DNA from: Cryptomeria japonica
Taxonomy: Eukaryota; Streptophyta; Pinopsida; Cupressales; Cupressaceae
DNA length: 62,000 nt
Direction of reading: 5' to 3'
NCBI RefSeq assembly: GCF_030272615.1
Contig: NC_081409.1
Coordinates: 247,296,002-247,358,001 of the forward strand
Below, one piece after another: positions 1 to 13,584 of the stretch. Every line of letters begins with the position of its first letter. Within the stretch, counting starts at the first letter, position 1. Made by a program: the position numbers and the translations under genes. The notes beneath the pieces are model-generated. The model saw only the letters and a list, made by a program, of their open reading frames with translations, was not told the origin of the DNA and did no database searches.

Positions 1-2177
1 TGTATCCCCACATCTCCAATATTTGAACTATCTTGTGCAATCTTAGAGTTTTTCTCTACAATCCACCTAGAATAATTTTTCATCCTAACCATTGATTCTT
101 AAAATAATGAATATCTCATAGACCTAATCCTTACCATATAATGAACATTTGGATTCTTTATTACAGACATGCCCAAAGGATTGGAGGCATCTAATAATAT
201 TAAACCACAATCCCCACCATTTCATTACTCTCATGCATGTAGATCCTCAAGTCTTTATTTCCCTCCTTACAACATTAATGGGTAATTCATATTCCAAGTA
301 TCTAATACTTGAGGTATTTGATATCCTTGAATCCCAACCCCCATAACATTGTAAGATCTCAAACTTCTTGTTGTTGATATATTATAAAGGTATATAGTAT
401 TTGAGAATTCCACATCCTTATTCCCAATCCATCATTGATGGGTATGTGATTTTTTGCATCCTCCATTTCCTCATTGCACTAGTACTAGTATACACCATCC
501 CTAACCACCAACCCCCATCAATACTTACTATGCAACTATATTTATCCTTACTCTATACAACAATATTTATCCTCATTCTATGAAATAATGACTATCTTGC
601 GACCTTGATCCTCATTATCTGCAATCAATATCTCTTGACCTCGGTCATTTATTCCTTCTACAATGGGTTCCCTCAAAGGTTGATCCCTAACACCTCATCA
701 ATCCACTTTCTCAACCCAATAAATCATTACATCCTCTTTAGATAGATAAATTTTGCACTTAATTTTTCAAACCCCTAACAACAAACTTTTAATTATTTTG
801 AAGTCAATCTACAAAGAAGAAGAAACTAAATAGCATGCCAATATTTATATTTCTACCCTTAGGTAGTCATTTTGCTAGACCCTTTCTCTTATAGATGCAT
901 TCCCATGGAAGACAACCATTTGAATAAGGGTACCCATATACTATGCTACATGACCTATAACACCATTAATGCCCTTGCTTGAGAAAGAAAAATTGAAGGG
1001 ATTTATTCTCAAACGCCTACTCACTATGTTAAAATATCCCAACACTATTTAATTCGCTTAACTCCATCACTTTGCTTATTTTTTCAACAATGTCAAATCC
1101 TAAATTTTAGAATTGAACAATTATGTTCTCTTGGAATATATAAGGACAAAAACCATTAGGTCCTAAAGATCATTAGAAAAAACCCATTGGTTTTCATAAA
1201 GTTTGGAGGATGAAAATCCTTTGACTTCTCAATGGAAGCTTCATCTAGAGGTTGCAACAACACTTATGTACGAGGTATCAACATTATCTTAAGAATTTCA
1301 ACATTTTAAAAGTTGAAGGAAAATATTCCTTAACCAAAAAGTGTAATCTTGAGATTTATAATGAGTTATTAGATGAAGTAAATCCTGTCTTAGTAAAGTG
1401 AGAAAGAAATTAGTGTTGTATTTTGAATGTAAAAAATCTATGGTTTGAACAAATGCACTAGTGACCTTGTTAATGGCTATGAGTCCATTTCTTTGATTGA
1501 AATAGTATAACTATTTCCATGTGTAGATGGTTTACAAAATAGCCATATTGATGAAGATGAACCTACATAATGCTTTAGTTGGTCATTGTTTGATTAATGC
1601 TCCCCTATTTAATATTAACATCAAATAAATTAATTGCAAGTCAAGCAATCTCTACAATTTTGTATTGCTCTAAATATGTTTCATAGTTTTTTTAAATAAT
1701 AAAACCTATGGAGGGGCGGGGGGGGGAGTAGATTTCCCTTCCATTATGAATTTATTATATTGTATTTGAGGCTACTAGTAAGGATGTGGCTTCTCCAAAC
1801 CTAATATTTGTTTTGCTAGTCGAGAAAAATATTCTATTTTTTTTAATTGCAAAGGACACTATTTCTTTTGTCAAAACATCCAATGCACAAAAATATCCAG
1901 AATTGGATATGGGATCAATCCCATTAGTAACTAGATTTTAGGAAGGACTAATAGTTTATTTGGCATATGATTTTACAAATGAAGTGATTGTAGGTTTGGA
2001 CAATGCATTGGCAAGTAAGTTATTTTATTTTAGAAAATGTTGATAAGATCTATAAATGTGCAGATTTGGTTTAGAAGTTAAAATTTAGTTTTAATAATAG
2101 TTCTATGACATATGGTGTATTTTTTGTTTCAATTTGTTAATAGGGAAGATCTCATTAATTCTCTTGTTCTCATTCTA
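1..2177. other. No recognised gene; AT-rich intergenic DNA
   Basis: I see no domain, LTR end, TSD or long reading frame here. The open frames are short (60-65 codons) and rich in Leu, Ile, His and Pro, as expected by chance in AT-rich DNA. A short G-run lies near 1711-1728. The stretch is probably very old repeat sequence, because similar composition continues into the recognisable repeat that starts near 2178, but nothing in it is diagnostic. Confidence 0.5.
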
Positions 2178-4032
2178 TGCCCGCATAAGTTCTCATCAAT
2201 TGTAATCGATTTGAGAAAATAAAAATGGGCCCTTTACTTAGCCATTTGAAAAAAAAAGGCTACTAAAAAAGATCAAAATTTGCTCAAGGTATGTCAATTT
2301 AGAGTTTGAGTTAGTTTTTGAACCCTTTTCAAAAACCTAACCAATTCTCAAAGAACCTCCTAACTCCATTGTTGGCTTCTTAGTTGTCCATTTTTCTATA
2401 ATCTGCTAAGTCCAATTTTTTTCAGACTTCGAACTTGGTTTCATAACCTTTTTAGATTTCAAACCGGTTCTCAAAATTCAATCTCTATTCGGATTAGATT
2501 TTTTACAAAGACTTTTACTTAGTTTTAAAAACCTTTGTTAGGTCACAAATTGGTTCTTAGAGCTGGTTTGAGGTCCAACTGGTTATGAGTTTTGATTAGT
2601 TTCCCACCTTCCCTGCCTCCAAGCTTCTAAGTTCAACTTGTCTTTTTGGAGATTCAAAATGGTTTTAGAAGCTTCATCAAAACCTGAACTGGTTCTCATA
2701 GCATATCCAAATTATGACAAAGATCTTAACAAATATTTAGAAGGCACCATTTCTTCAAAAAGAGGATTTTCCAAGATTTGTGAGGATTATTTTGGAGATG
2801 GGAGGAGGTTTTGAAACCTCTCCCTAAGTTTATAGGTTTTAAAAATAGGTTTAAATGCCAATGAAGAATTTTTGGAGCCATTTTCTTCAAAGACAAGTTC
2901 CACATGGCACACCCACATGAGTTCTCATGTTCTAGAGATGGGGCCCACCAATTAAGTTAGATGGAGCACTTTTATGACACGTGTCCCCTTAACACATTGG
3001 TGATTTTTCATTACCTCGTTGAATATCTATTGGGGCTTCTTTTGGTTAGGATTCAATATTTAATTTTTGGCTACATTATGGATGAGTTAAAATACAAAAC
3101 GACCCCTTTTTTAGGCCTACTAATTGTAAAAGTGGAGCCATTACTCTCTGCCATGCTTGTAGATGCCCCTTTTTCTAGAAAGATTACATGATCATAGATC
3201 TTAAATAATTCCCAGTTTTGTGGGATTCTTCTTCCTCAGTTGCATTTACAAATTTACAATTGCCTCATCATGTGATTCTAGAAAATGAAAATCACATGCC
3301 AACATTGATCTTGAATCTGATTTGCATTCAAATTGTCTCACTTGGCAAATCCTAGCTGAGATAGAGTTATAACTCATATGATAAAATATAATTTATTCTT
3401 GATCTTTAAAGGCAATATTCTAATATTTTAATAGGTTATCCTTTGGTTTCTCTTGTAGAGAATCATTCTTTGCAACTGTAAATTTAGCCTTGCCACCATA
3501 TTAATAAAAATCATCATCTTTTACCTCTTCTCTAAATCAAATGTTTTGTGCAAATTCTTCTTGTCTTCATGTTTAGTTGTGCTTCTATCATTATTTCTAT
3601 GCATATGTGTTGTGTTAATTACATTTTCACTTGTTGGTTGTGAATATATCTTCCTTCTAGCCTCTTGTTAAACACTAACCTTCGGGTGAGCCTCTAGGGA
3701 GTAATATGATAAGAGAAATATGTAGGTTATTTGGTATTTTTCATTAATGTTATATTATTCTATAGGTAGGAGGAAATAATTCTATCTTGATGCATCATCA
3801 TTGCTTTTCTTTTTGCATTTGTTTCCCCCCTTTCCCCTATAAGTAGAATAGGTACATAGAAGTAGGATTTGAAGTGTTTGGTTGGCTCAACACTTGCACT
3901 TGGATTATAAAGGACTCCGGAATTATTTTGTGATTTAATCCCATTGCACAAGGTCCCACACTTTGAGGTTGATTTCATGTTTAACAGGGTTGCTGAGTTG
4001 ATAGTTGAGTAAGGGTGCAAACTTTTGTAACA
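2178..4032. repeat. Left LTR-like copy of element B
   Basis: This direct repeat is collinear with 6307-6688 plus 22425-23872. It ends near the sequence CTTTTGTAACA; the other copy ends CTTTTGTGATA. It is AT-rich and has no convincing coding frame. The open frame at 2961-3191 has no recognisable domain and lies wholly inside the repeat, so I do not annotate it as a gene. Confidence 0.45.
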
Positions 4033-6306
4033 ATAGTTTTCAGCATTCCTAGTGAAACTGGGATAAGTTCTTCATCAAGATGAAGATTGGTGTGTTATTT
4101 AGTGTAATCAACCTTAAGAGGCACATTCAAACACCTAGTCACATTTTAGTTCAATGAGTTTGGATGATTCTACTAGCATGTCCCCAGTTCTTTGATTTGA
4201 GTAGACCTTTTGCTCATATTCAAAGCATAATTTGAATATTTCTCTAACTTTCCATACTTTAGTCATGGAGAGATATCATAAAAAACATTTATTTTCCCCT
4301 CCATTTCATGATTATGCAAAAACATTTCCTCCCCAACAGTAATACTAAAGTAGAAAAGTTCGTAGTTTCATCTAAAATATCCCTATTACAACAACATGTG
4401 GGCATTTTTCTAATGCTTTCCACCCACCTACCCCTACCTATATTTCTTCAAATTATAATACAATTATCAACAACCAAAAGAGGCCTATTTTTATTCCAAT
4501 CCATGCATCCATCCTCCTAGCCAACATCAAAACATGAGAGGTTTGGAGAATCTCAATGTCAAGGACATAGTGTTGAGCTTCATAGAGCAATTGAGGGCCA
4601 TTAACCTAGAGTAAGAGATCCATCAATGACAAGATCAACTTGATTATAGATCTTAGCTTTAGTAATAGTAGGAGGAGGCCCAAAAATGACAACATGAGCA
4701 ATTCCTTTCAAATAAAATTATTATTTCTAGAGAAGAAGAAGTCAGACAAATAGCATCTATAGAGAGGTAGCTCATGCAAGAAGAAAAATTTACCCCTGAA
4801 GTGATTGAATTTAAAATACAAATATTTAAGAAGGTAAATCCATCTAAATCCTCTTATGAGCCTTGTAGATTCAACATTGCAAGTTTCAAAGGCCCTCAAC
4901 TTGAAATTCAAACTTGTCAGTGATCCCCTTTGCAAAAAAATTCATTTGCTTAGCTCTCTTGCATTGATGCCATCTCACTCTTCAAGGGTAGACCTATTTT
5001 TTGGAAAGCTGATTGGTCAAATTAGAAAATGAAAGAGGATGCACACAATTATAATTATTATCCTTCATGTGGTCCAATAGAGGAAGAACTAGACTTGTTG
5101 TGAGAAGAGATTGCATATAATCAATTGTAATAATAAGGTATTGGGCACTTAAAATAAAAAAATAAAGAAGATGATTTATTCCACCCATTCAATGAGCTGC
5201 TTCCTGTCATTGATAGTAATGAAGGTGGCATGTTTGAGCCTACATCAATATTAGTTTTGGAAAAGAAAACTAAAGTTTAAGAGATTGGTGAGAAACATGT
5301 TCTTGAGATTTAGATGGAGGGGAGTGTGAGACCACTTTTATCCTTGAAGATGAAAGAGTTGATGTGCATGAGATTATTTTCTACCTTGCACATTATATTT
5401 TTGCATTAGAGACTGCATTGCAAGAGGAGGGGATTGTTTCTTCTTCGATTTGTCTTGAGAATAGTCACTAAGTGGAGGTAAAACACATCATGCATAAGGA
5501 AGTTATTCATGAGCTAGATGAGAAATTCTACACTAGCATAATGGAGAAGTTTTATTCAAAATTTGGTATTCACAAGATAGGAAAATTTGATTAGAATAAC
5601 CAAATGGAGATAAAAACAATACTTTCATTTGAATTGCAAGAGATAACTCATTACAATAAGAATAAGGTTGTAGTTGAAGAACCGATTGATAAAAGAGAAA
5701 CCATCATGGATTATTCTAATTTTTTAATTTCAAAGGGATTTCCTATCAGACATCTAGCCAAAATGGAGGCCAACAAAGAAATTCCACTCATGCTTGCTCC
5801 TAAGCATGAGGATGCTACCAAAGAAGAGTGGAGGCAACTCACATACCCATGCCAAAAAAATAGTGTTTATGGCCAACATAAGGAGAAAAATAAACTTGTT
5901 TATTTCCTCAAAGAGGAGTTACAATTTCTCATTGGATACCTTTCAATGCGTCATCTCTTATTAGATGTCTACAAGAATGAAAAGAACTGCATAAGTTAAT
6001 GAGGAAAGATAACTACTTTAGTCAGCCAATCAATGGCTTTGATTAGATTTCACTTATTAATTGTAGGTTAGGTTCTAAGTTATATTCTATTTCCAATAAA
6101 TGTTGTTGTACATGATGCATTCTCCCTAATGGAATGCATGCCTAGTTTCTATTTGTATCCCTTTTTTGTTTGAAGTTGGCCTATTTGTTGGGAGTACCCT
6201 TTTGACTTTGTGCCCAATGGATAGAATAAGCTTCTAGATTCTTCATGTTTAGCAATAAAATATCTCTCAAATATCACCAAAGTTTTGTCATTTCAGGCCC
6301 CATCAA
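4033..6306 (+). other. Interior of element B with a degenerate 131-codon frame
   Basis: This is the DNA between the two B repeats. The only notable frame is 5604-5999 (131 codons). It is charged (many Glu and Lys), lacks membrane segments and shows no motif I recognise. The DNA around 4550-5600 also reads as broken Glu/Lys-rich coding sequence with frequent stops, which would fit a decayed gag or a captured gene. I see no RT, integrase or protease motif. The element is either non-autonomous or has lost pol. Confidence 0.3.
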
Positions 6307-6688
6307 TGCCCATCAGTGATAGCAAATTTGAGAAAAAAATAGGCCCTTACCCATATGTCAATTTGGAGTTTGAGTCAATTTTTGAATTTTGTCAGAAAGC
6401 TAACTAATTCTCAAAATCCCTCCTAACTCTTTCATTGGTTTTTAGTTGAACTTTTTGTCAAAACTGGCCAAGTCCAAGATTTTTTCGATATTTTACTTGG
6501 TTTTGAAACCTTTTCAAATTTGAATTGGTTCTCAAAAAAAAATTTCAATTAAGCTTTCTTTTGAAGCCACATTATTTTTATCTTTTGACCTTTTACTTGG
6601 TTTTGAGAACCTTTTTTGGGTCACAAATGTTTTTAGAACCAATTCAAGGTGCCACTTATTCTTAATGTTGATTAGTTTCCTACCTTCC
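6307..6688. repeat. Right LTR-like copy of element B, first part
   Basis: Collinear with about 2178-2605. It stops at the insertion point of element A after TACCTTCC. The repeat resumes at 22425 with CTTCCCTAAC. The uninterrupted counterpart around 2600-2640 reads straight across the site, which confirms the insertion. Confidence 0.55.
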
Positions 6689-7863
6689 TGTAAAGTGGAA
6701 AATTAGATCCTAGTGGTTCCCCACCTAGGAGAGAGAAAGGAAACCACTAGGATGATTTTCACTTGGGAGATACTTTACATTCAAAAGAGGGGCTTGAACC
6801 CACTAGATCCAAATCCAAGGGAAATAAAGATATGAATACCAAGTGGATTGCAAGGATTGGAATGTAATTTGCCCTATTTTGTAAAGAGATATGTTGACTT
6901 GTTGACTATGCTGAAAAGGGAGATAAAATGGATGAAATAAGGAGTTACCTGCTCGAGATCGCACTATAAATTCGGATCTAAGATATTTAGACTGATACAA
7001 ATCTTCCTTGCAAATTTAGAGAAATTTTTTTGGTACCTGGTTGAAGTTGCACTTGGTCCTCCAAAACATCCGCGCACCGAAAAGGGTTTTTTTCATCTCT
7101 AAAAATGAATCCCAAACCTATAATTACAGTTGCACACCTACAACGTACACATAGAAAAGAAGAGGAGAAGGGTTGTGGATAGGGGTTTGCCTTAGTCAAA
7201 CCCCAATTGAGTAATCAACCTTGAAAGAAAGTAATTGAAAATTCTTAAATGTGAATAATGGAAATGTATACCTTATATATCTGCAATTTGTTAATGATGA
7301 TTGCTTTTCTTCTTGGATGTAATCACAAGTGTTGCATGAAATGGTAGGTAACATGACCAAACCCTATCACACATACACACACTTGCAAGTGAATGTTGTA
7401 ATGTTGCTCCATTGGAGGAATGAACAAGACACATGAAGAAGAGAGCTTCATGAATCCTTGAAGACTTGAATGCTTGATGATGATAATTAAGACCTTCCTC
7501 TTGAATTTAGCTTATTATTATGTATATGATAATGATAGGTCTAACTCCCTTTTATACTAGCCTAGGAGAATTAATTCATCAAAGACTGACATCAGAGAGA
7601 TTTAATCCTGAAAATCAAACTGGGTTCAAGGGTTGGATGGACCCATCTTAGGCCCATCCTAAGAGGGAGGACGGGGGTGCCACACCCCTTTCCTACCCTA
7701 TTTTGGGGCCTGGATAGGGTCCTAAGGTGATATCAGGGCTAAAATAGGAGGATCAAAATGATTGTGTGGAGAGGGGTCTCAATTGAACAGGGAGATGTAG
7801 TCGCAAAGGTGAGGGCCTAAAATGCGGTCAAATTTGCAAGGGTCACAATTTTATGATGGTACA
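6689..7863 (-). repeat. 3' LTR of element A
   Basis: Begins TGTAAAGTGG and ends GATGGTACA on the plus strand. It is collinear with 20044-22424 apart from the D1 insertion there. On the minus strand it starts TGTACCATCATAAAATTGTG. The flanking CTTCC duplication fixes the outer end. The small open frames inside (6803-7199, minus) are also present in the right LTR (20136-20555) and simply reflect shared LTR sequence. Confidence 0.85.
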
Positions 7864-7880
7864 TGTAGCCCCACTTTAGC
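7864..7880 (-). other. Polypurine tract of element A
   Basis: On the minus strand the bases just before the 3' LTR read GCTAAAGTGGGGCTACA. A second copy of this type, ACTAAAGTGGGGGCTA, stands just before the plus-strand LTR start at 25768, supporting its role as the plus-strand primer of this Gypsy family. Confidence 0.65.
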
Positions 7881-10539
7881 AAGGGTATGGCTTACGCCAA
7901 TACTATCGATAAAGTAGAAGAAAAAGAGATATGAAGATGAGAGATGCAGAGCAATACCACAAGGAGTATAAGACATCACTAATCTTGAGGAACAAAAAGC
8001 CCCCAAACTTAGGATTTTAACTCAAACATATGCAAAATCACATCAAACAAAAATAACAAGATAAACAAAACAAGATAGAGAACAAAAGATATACAAAAAA
8101 AACAAAACATGATACCACCAAACAACTTTCCGAAGAGACCTCGATACTCAAATGTCTCAACAACTAATTGAAACACAAAGACAAATGCCATCACATAAAC
8201 ACCAATAATCACATAAAAGAGGAAAGTCAACATCATCCATGAACCATCAATAGTAAAACTATGAGTTCATGAGAGGAAAAAGAGAGAGAACATGAATACA
8301 CACTTTGGTGATCCCTGAGGAGAAAGGCGAACAAAAGGAACCATGGACATATTGCCCCTAGAATTAGGTGATCCATGGAGAAAAAAAGGACATGGAAAAC
8401 TCACCCCCAAATTGTGTCTAGGTGATCTATGTAAGGGAGGAGGGTGAGAAGATCATTAGTTCCACTCAACCTCATGTGTGTGTGTGTAAGTGAGGTTCGA
8501 AGCAACTAATAGGATTCTTTGCCCGAGCATTCTACAACCTGTATAAAATGTATAGTACAAATTTCAAGAAAGGCATGACATCTCACTCTAAGAGACTATG
8601 TTCTAGTTCTGAAAATAATAACATTGTATAAGAGAAAAGTGGTGACATCTCGCTCTAAGAGGTCATCCTCTAGTTCCAAGATTGACCCACTATACAAGTG
8701 GAAAGTGGTGACATCTCACTTTACTCTAACAAGCTTCCCTCTGGTTCCAAGAATGACCCACTATATAAGAGTAAAGTGGTGACATCTCACTCTAAGAGGC
8801 TGCCCTTTGGTTACAAGAATGACCCAATGTACAAGAGAAAAAGTGGCAACATCTCCCTCTAAGAGGCTGCCCTCTAGTTCTGAGAATGACCCACTGTATA
8901 AGGGAAAAGTAGCGACATCTCTCTCTAAGAGGTTGCCCCTCTACTTTCAAGAATGACCCACTGTATAAGGGAAAATTAGTGACATCTAGCTCTAAGAGGA
9001 TGCCCTTTGGTTCCAAGAATGACCCACTATACAAGAGGAAAGTGGCGACATCTTGTTCTGAGAATGACCCATTGTACAAGAGATACAATGTGTGAGAGAA
9101 ATATAGTACAAAAGGAGGAGTATGGGTGCCCCCCCAACTAGGTTGACATCTTAAAGAAAGTAGAACAAGGATACCTTCCTTTGTCACCAAAAAGATATCC
9201 ATCTTGCAACAATGTCATAAATCCAAGCAAGAGAGGGAATACTCTTCAAGAAAGGGTAAGATAGTTGAAAAGAGATATCTTGTTGTAAATTTAAAGAAGA
9301 TCCTTGGAGGAGAAGAGATCTTTGTTGAAAAGACATCTACCTCCCAAGAGGAATTGTCTTAAACAAATCTAACATCTTCTAGAACGAAGCATAGAAGAGA
9401 ACAAGAATTCAATCCTTCCTCCAATGGCTAGGTGAAAGAGATTCTTGATAAAGGATGACTCACTTCTACCCCAATGAGGATGAGTGGATTTATTATAGAT
9501 GTGAATTACCAAGTTAAAAATAGTTTGTAGTCAAGGACTTACACCTCTTGTATAAGAGAGAAGCCTTGAGCAAACAACAACAATTTCACACAAGGAATGA
9601 CATCAAGTAATAAAACTCACACCATCCAAAACATAGGAAAGAGTGTATCCTTAGAAAAAGAAAGAGAGAGAGAAATCATTTCCCCCCAAGTGTAGGGACA
9701 ATGAGAAGAGCTTACACAATCTTCTAGAGAGAGATTAAACATAAACAAATGCACAATGTACTTACATGAACACATGCAAGAAAAGACATGTAATCTTCTA
9801 AGAGAAGAGAGAAATAGCATCACATATTCCCCAAGGGGATTAGTCATACGAGCATAGAATTGTAAGAAACGATATGCACATATGAAAAATGTAGCCCCTA
9901 AAGGAAATAATGATAAATGAGATAGAAAGAAATAGAAATGAGCAAAATCCTTGCCCCCCAAGTGACAAGAACAAGGAGAAGCATTACACATCCCTTAATG
10001 GTGATTATATTCAAGTGATATGCCCTCCCAATGGAACAAATTCTCTCAAGGAAGGGTCATGTACTTCACAAAAGATCATTCTATGCTAGGGAGCATATCA
10101 TACTTGTAAATAACTAAAACCATAGAAGAGGTAAGTTTTCCAAAATAATTAAGACAAGAGAAAGAGTGTATTAGTAGTTAAAGATGCTCCTCTTCAAGAA
10201 AAGAGGAAAGCAAAAGAACAATTATATGCTCACATAAGAATAACCCTATGCAAGAAAGGAGATCTAATAATGAATAATGCACAAATATAAAGATAAATCC
10301 ATGGAAAGAAGAAGGAAAATGAACTTCATGTTGCTACCCCAAGGTGTTTAAAATTGAAATAATACCACCACAACTGAAAAAGATCCCCCAATTAAGTTGG
10401 CTAGTTATGTCATATGGTGAAGAGCAACATGAAGGGAAAAGAAGTGCCAAGGCACTATGTTTTTGCCAAGAAAGACTACTAGATCTATTGTAGGACAAAT
10501 TCATGCAAGATCATATTGCTTTTGAACAAATCTCTTAAA
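7881..10539 (-). other. Non-coding 3' interior of element A
   Basis: Apart from the 66-bp minisatellite I see only purine-rich, stop-rich DNA on the plus strand. The minus-strand frames at 8009-8236 (hydrophobic) and 9617-9991 have no recognisable domain. Segments around 9230-9400 are related, on the minus strand, to 24600-24760 on the plus strand, so this region belongs to the same element family as the Gypsy-type remnant there. Confidence 0.45.
8575..9085 (-). repeat. Minisatellite, about 66-bp unit, 8 copies
   Basis: Eight diverged units each contain GACATCTCACTCTAAGAGG followed by a GACCCACTATACAAGAG-like half. They start near 8575, 8641, 8708, 8779, 8845, 8910, 8978 and 9043. The array sits in the 3' untranslated part of element A. 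The minus-strand frame 8792-9202 (with LLYSGSF-type repeats) is merely this array translated and I do not call it a gene. Confidence 0.8.
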
Positions 10540-11873
10540 TGCATGACATTTTCCAAGAGAATGTGAATATGAACCATAAAAAATGCAATATTCATCATCT
10601 TTCACTTGCTTAATATTGTTGTTTTGATGCTTAGGAGGAAAGGAAATGTTCTTATCATATTTCAATCTCCAATAGATTCTTGGAGCTAATCTTTCAAGAT
10701 GATAAATATGTTTTAATTCATTTTCCTAACATGGAGAAGAAGAATTATTAGAAGAAGGATTATTATCCACGATTCTAATTTTGCCACTATCTATGCCATC
10801 TTGAATAGATTTTTTAAAATCAAGGCAATCATCAGTATTGTGATCATGTGTTTGATGAAATGAACAAAAACAATGCTTTGAAGAAGAAGCATTCTTATGG
10901 GCTCTTTTGATTTTTTGCCATTGGAGATGATTTTAAAAGTTTTGGAGCCTAAGGATTTCATCCATAGAGAGAGGAGTCTTGTTTCATAGGCCTTTTGTAG
11001 TATCTTGCGTAGTAGGGTTTATAGGGACAGGATTTCCTTGCTCAAATTTCCCAAGTGATTGTCCTCTAAAACCTTTCTTTGTTATTATATGAAAGCCACG
11101 AGTATAAGAATGTTTCAAATGAGTAGTTGGGGAATAGAATCATTAATTTCTTTGAAATCTGATGTGTAAGGGGGAATAAAAGGATTTGTAGATGACGAAG
11201 GAATATCATGTGGAAGGATAATCTTCTTTCCTTTACTAGGCTTATCCTTTTTAGGAGATTGGGGATGAACATCCTCATCATCTAAAGGCTTATTTTTACT
11301 TATTTATATATGAGGGGAAAGATCATGAATAAAATGCATAACATCATCCTCTCTACATATATTTTGATGTTTAAGATAGGTCCTAGGAGAATAAGGAGGG
11401 TCAAAAGATGTATGAATGTTGATATTTTGATTTTCTCCCCCTTTCTCAAGGGTATGTGTATGAGAAGAAGAAGGGCCCATGTTGGTTTCCAATGCTTGCT
11501 CTCTTTTAAAAAGATCATTGGTTGAAACATTAACTCTGATCTCATCCACACAAGATACCCTAGGAGAGGTACAAGGATTAGGATCTCTAAGATTGGTATC
11601 TATAAAAGAGTTAAGATGATTAACATATGAAATGCATTTTGTTAATAAAATCACCATAATGCAACAAAAATGATATATGAAAGCTTTGAGATCAAATTGA
11701 AAAGGAAATATAATTGAAATCCTAACAACACAATATGACAAAGTGCTATGAATAAAAAAAAACAACATAAAATGAAAGAAGACATTATCCAACACATGAT
11801 TGTAATAAATATATGTTAAAAACAATGTAATCATGTGTGAAATGGTGAATAAATCCAATGCATTAATTTCCAT
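10540..11873 (-). pseudogene. gag: Degenerate Gypsy-type gag of element A
   Basis: The minus strand encodes remnants of a nucleocapsid protein. At 10825-10872 the frame reads a CX2HX4HX4C knuckle (CSFHQTHDHNTDDC), the arrangement common in plant Gypsy gag proteins, followed by a Lys- and Asp-rich stretch. A second knuckle-like motif, CIFYGSYSHSLGKC, lies at 10546-10587. Upstream (11066-11873) are charged, Ser/Pro-rich segments in shifting frames. Stops and frameshifts break the gene throughout. Downstream toward the 3' LTR I find no pol motif, so the element probably depended on proteins supplied in trans. The Gypsy assignment rests on the knuckle type and the PPT, not on an RT. Confidence 0.6.
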
Positions 11874-12407
11874 TGAAAGTCTCTTAACAAAAATCTTAAT
11901 TTGTTGAAAAAGAAGATCTAAAATTAGGACCTTTTTATAAAAATTAATTTAAAAGTTCAAAGTGTTGGAATTTGAGTTTGTTTTCGACCTTAAGAGGTGT
12001 AAAAATTGATAAAGTATGCCAATTTCCTAGATTTAAGAAGAAAAATATAGTCAATTTCAACTCCTAAAATTTCAAGAAAAAGATAGGGAGCGAGTGCAAA
12101 GTGTACCTGGTCCAATCAACTTTTTCTGAAATTTTCAGGGATTATAGAAATTATGATTTCATTGCAGAATCCAAAAAAACAACTGATTTGGAGATGTCTA
12201 AATTGCTCAAATTAGCAGTTAAAGGTCCAAATAGTAGATTCTTAAAAATTAACGTTTTAGTTTTTAACCACTTAATTTTGAGAATGAAAATATAGATTTG
12301 AATTGCAATTTTGAAATAGAAATCAGATCTGAATCAAGCATCTAAAATACCACACTTCAGAAGCTTAATTTCCTCAAAATGAAAAATTAAGGTTTTTATG
12401 CAATTAA
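11874..12407 (-). other. 5' interior of element A up to the element 1 insertion
   Basis: AT-rich DNA without a convincing frame, probably the untranslated leader of element A. It ends in ATTAA (12403-12407), the duplicated target of element 1. The leader resumes at 19921 with the second ATTAA. Confidence 0.5.
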
Positions 12408-13546
12408 TGTTGGTATTTTGATGATGTTTAGTTGTGAATGTCTTTGATGGACACACACTTATTTAATGTATGAGTTATTCTCAGCTAATAGTTGTTCCAA
12501 TCGGTATTGTATGTCATTAATATGTATAGTCTTTATTTGTTGAGGACTATCGGTATTTTGCAGAAGATGCTTACCGGTCAAAGCATGACCGAAGACCCCA
12601 AGCAGTATGGAGATCTCAAAGCGGAACAAACACCCCAAGAAATAGTTAAATCTTTTGATGGGAACACTATGTTCCAGTTTTCCAGTCTTCACTTGTCAAC
12701 CGGTAATTGGTATACTATGTTAATCGATATAATTGCAATGTGTGATGAGTTATCATCCACCGACACATTGGTGGTGTTTCTGTGTCGTGTTACCAAATGT
12801 GTCCAGATGCACTGTACCTAGGAAATTGTAGTCTAATCTTATTGGACTGACATGAAATCAGGTTCCTATATGATGATATCATGTCTGGGGTTTTAAAGTA
12901 GTTGTAGTGTGCGAACGAAGATAAGGTTTGTGCGAGAAAAAGTCTCACATAACAGAGATAGAGAGTGTGAAATATAGAAGACTGAAGTAATGTTGGAATG
13001 CATTAACAAGGAGTTGCCAAGGATATAATCAAGAATTCTATGCTACTATCTAGATCATTCACTTGTTGATTACTAATATCTTTGACAAGTCTGGAACCCT
13101 TAACCGGGTAGGCCTAGCCAAGCCTATTGAAAATCCTCTAACAAGGTGGTTCACAGTTGTGAATCTGAAATCCTCTAACAGGGTAGTCCTTAAGAGAACT
13201 TATTTCCTAATAGAGATCTGGATTCCTAATAGGATTTGTTCTGGTGAATAATGTTGTAAGGCCTTAATCGATCTGACCTTAATCGGTCTGGTTACTATTC
13301 TGCAGATAGTTGACTTGTGATTTTTACTCACCATGGTTTTTCCCATTTGGGTTTCCACGTCAAAACATCTTGTGTTATGGTGATTGTGGTTCTATGGGTG
13401 AATTCTTTATTTTCTATTTGCCTTGTTTATGTTTTAATCAGTTTATTGTTTAATCTACTACATCGATCTGGAGTTAAATTGCTTAAGAGTTTGTTTAAGT
13501 TTTTGTGTATACTAATTCACCCCTCCCCCCCTCTTAGTATTTATCA
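12408..13546 (+). repeat. 5' LTR of element 1
   Basis: 1139 bp, starting TGTTGGTATTTTGATG and ending CTCTTAGTATTTATCA. It contains the U5-side motif CACCATGGTTTTTCCC followed by GGGTTTCCACGT (13329-13360). A C-run, ACCCCTCCCCCCC, lies close to its 3' end. It is about 75 bp longer than the 3' LTR because the segment around 13432-13505 is missing there. Open frames inside it (12492-12821, 13063-13251, 13317-13574) recur in the 3' LTR and are not genes. Confidence 0.92.
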
Positions 13547-13548
13547 AT

Positions 13549-13560
13549 TGGTATCAGAGC
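13549..13560 (+). other. Primer-binding site of element 1 (initiator Met tRNA)
   Basis: TGGTATCAGAGC lies 2 nt after the 5' LTR. It is the standard Copia PBS, complementary to the 3' end of initiator methionine tRNA. Confidence 0.93.
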
Positions 13561-13584
13561 CAACCTTTCTATAAGTCTAACAAT

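Noticed and set aside
6803-7199. Minus-strand frames shared with 20136-20555
   Set aside because: They lie within the two LTRs of element A and are shared because the LTRs are copies; no domain is seen.
8009-8236. Hydrophobic minus-strand frame that looks like a membrane protein
   Set aside because: Short, Phe-rich because the plus strand is A-rich, no domain, inside the 3' non-coding part of element A.
8792-9202. Minus-strand 136-codon frame with internal protein repeats
   Set aside because: The repeats are the 66-bp minisatellite translated; the frame has no start context or domain.
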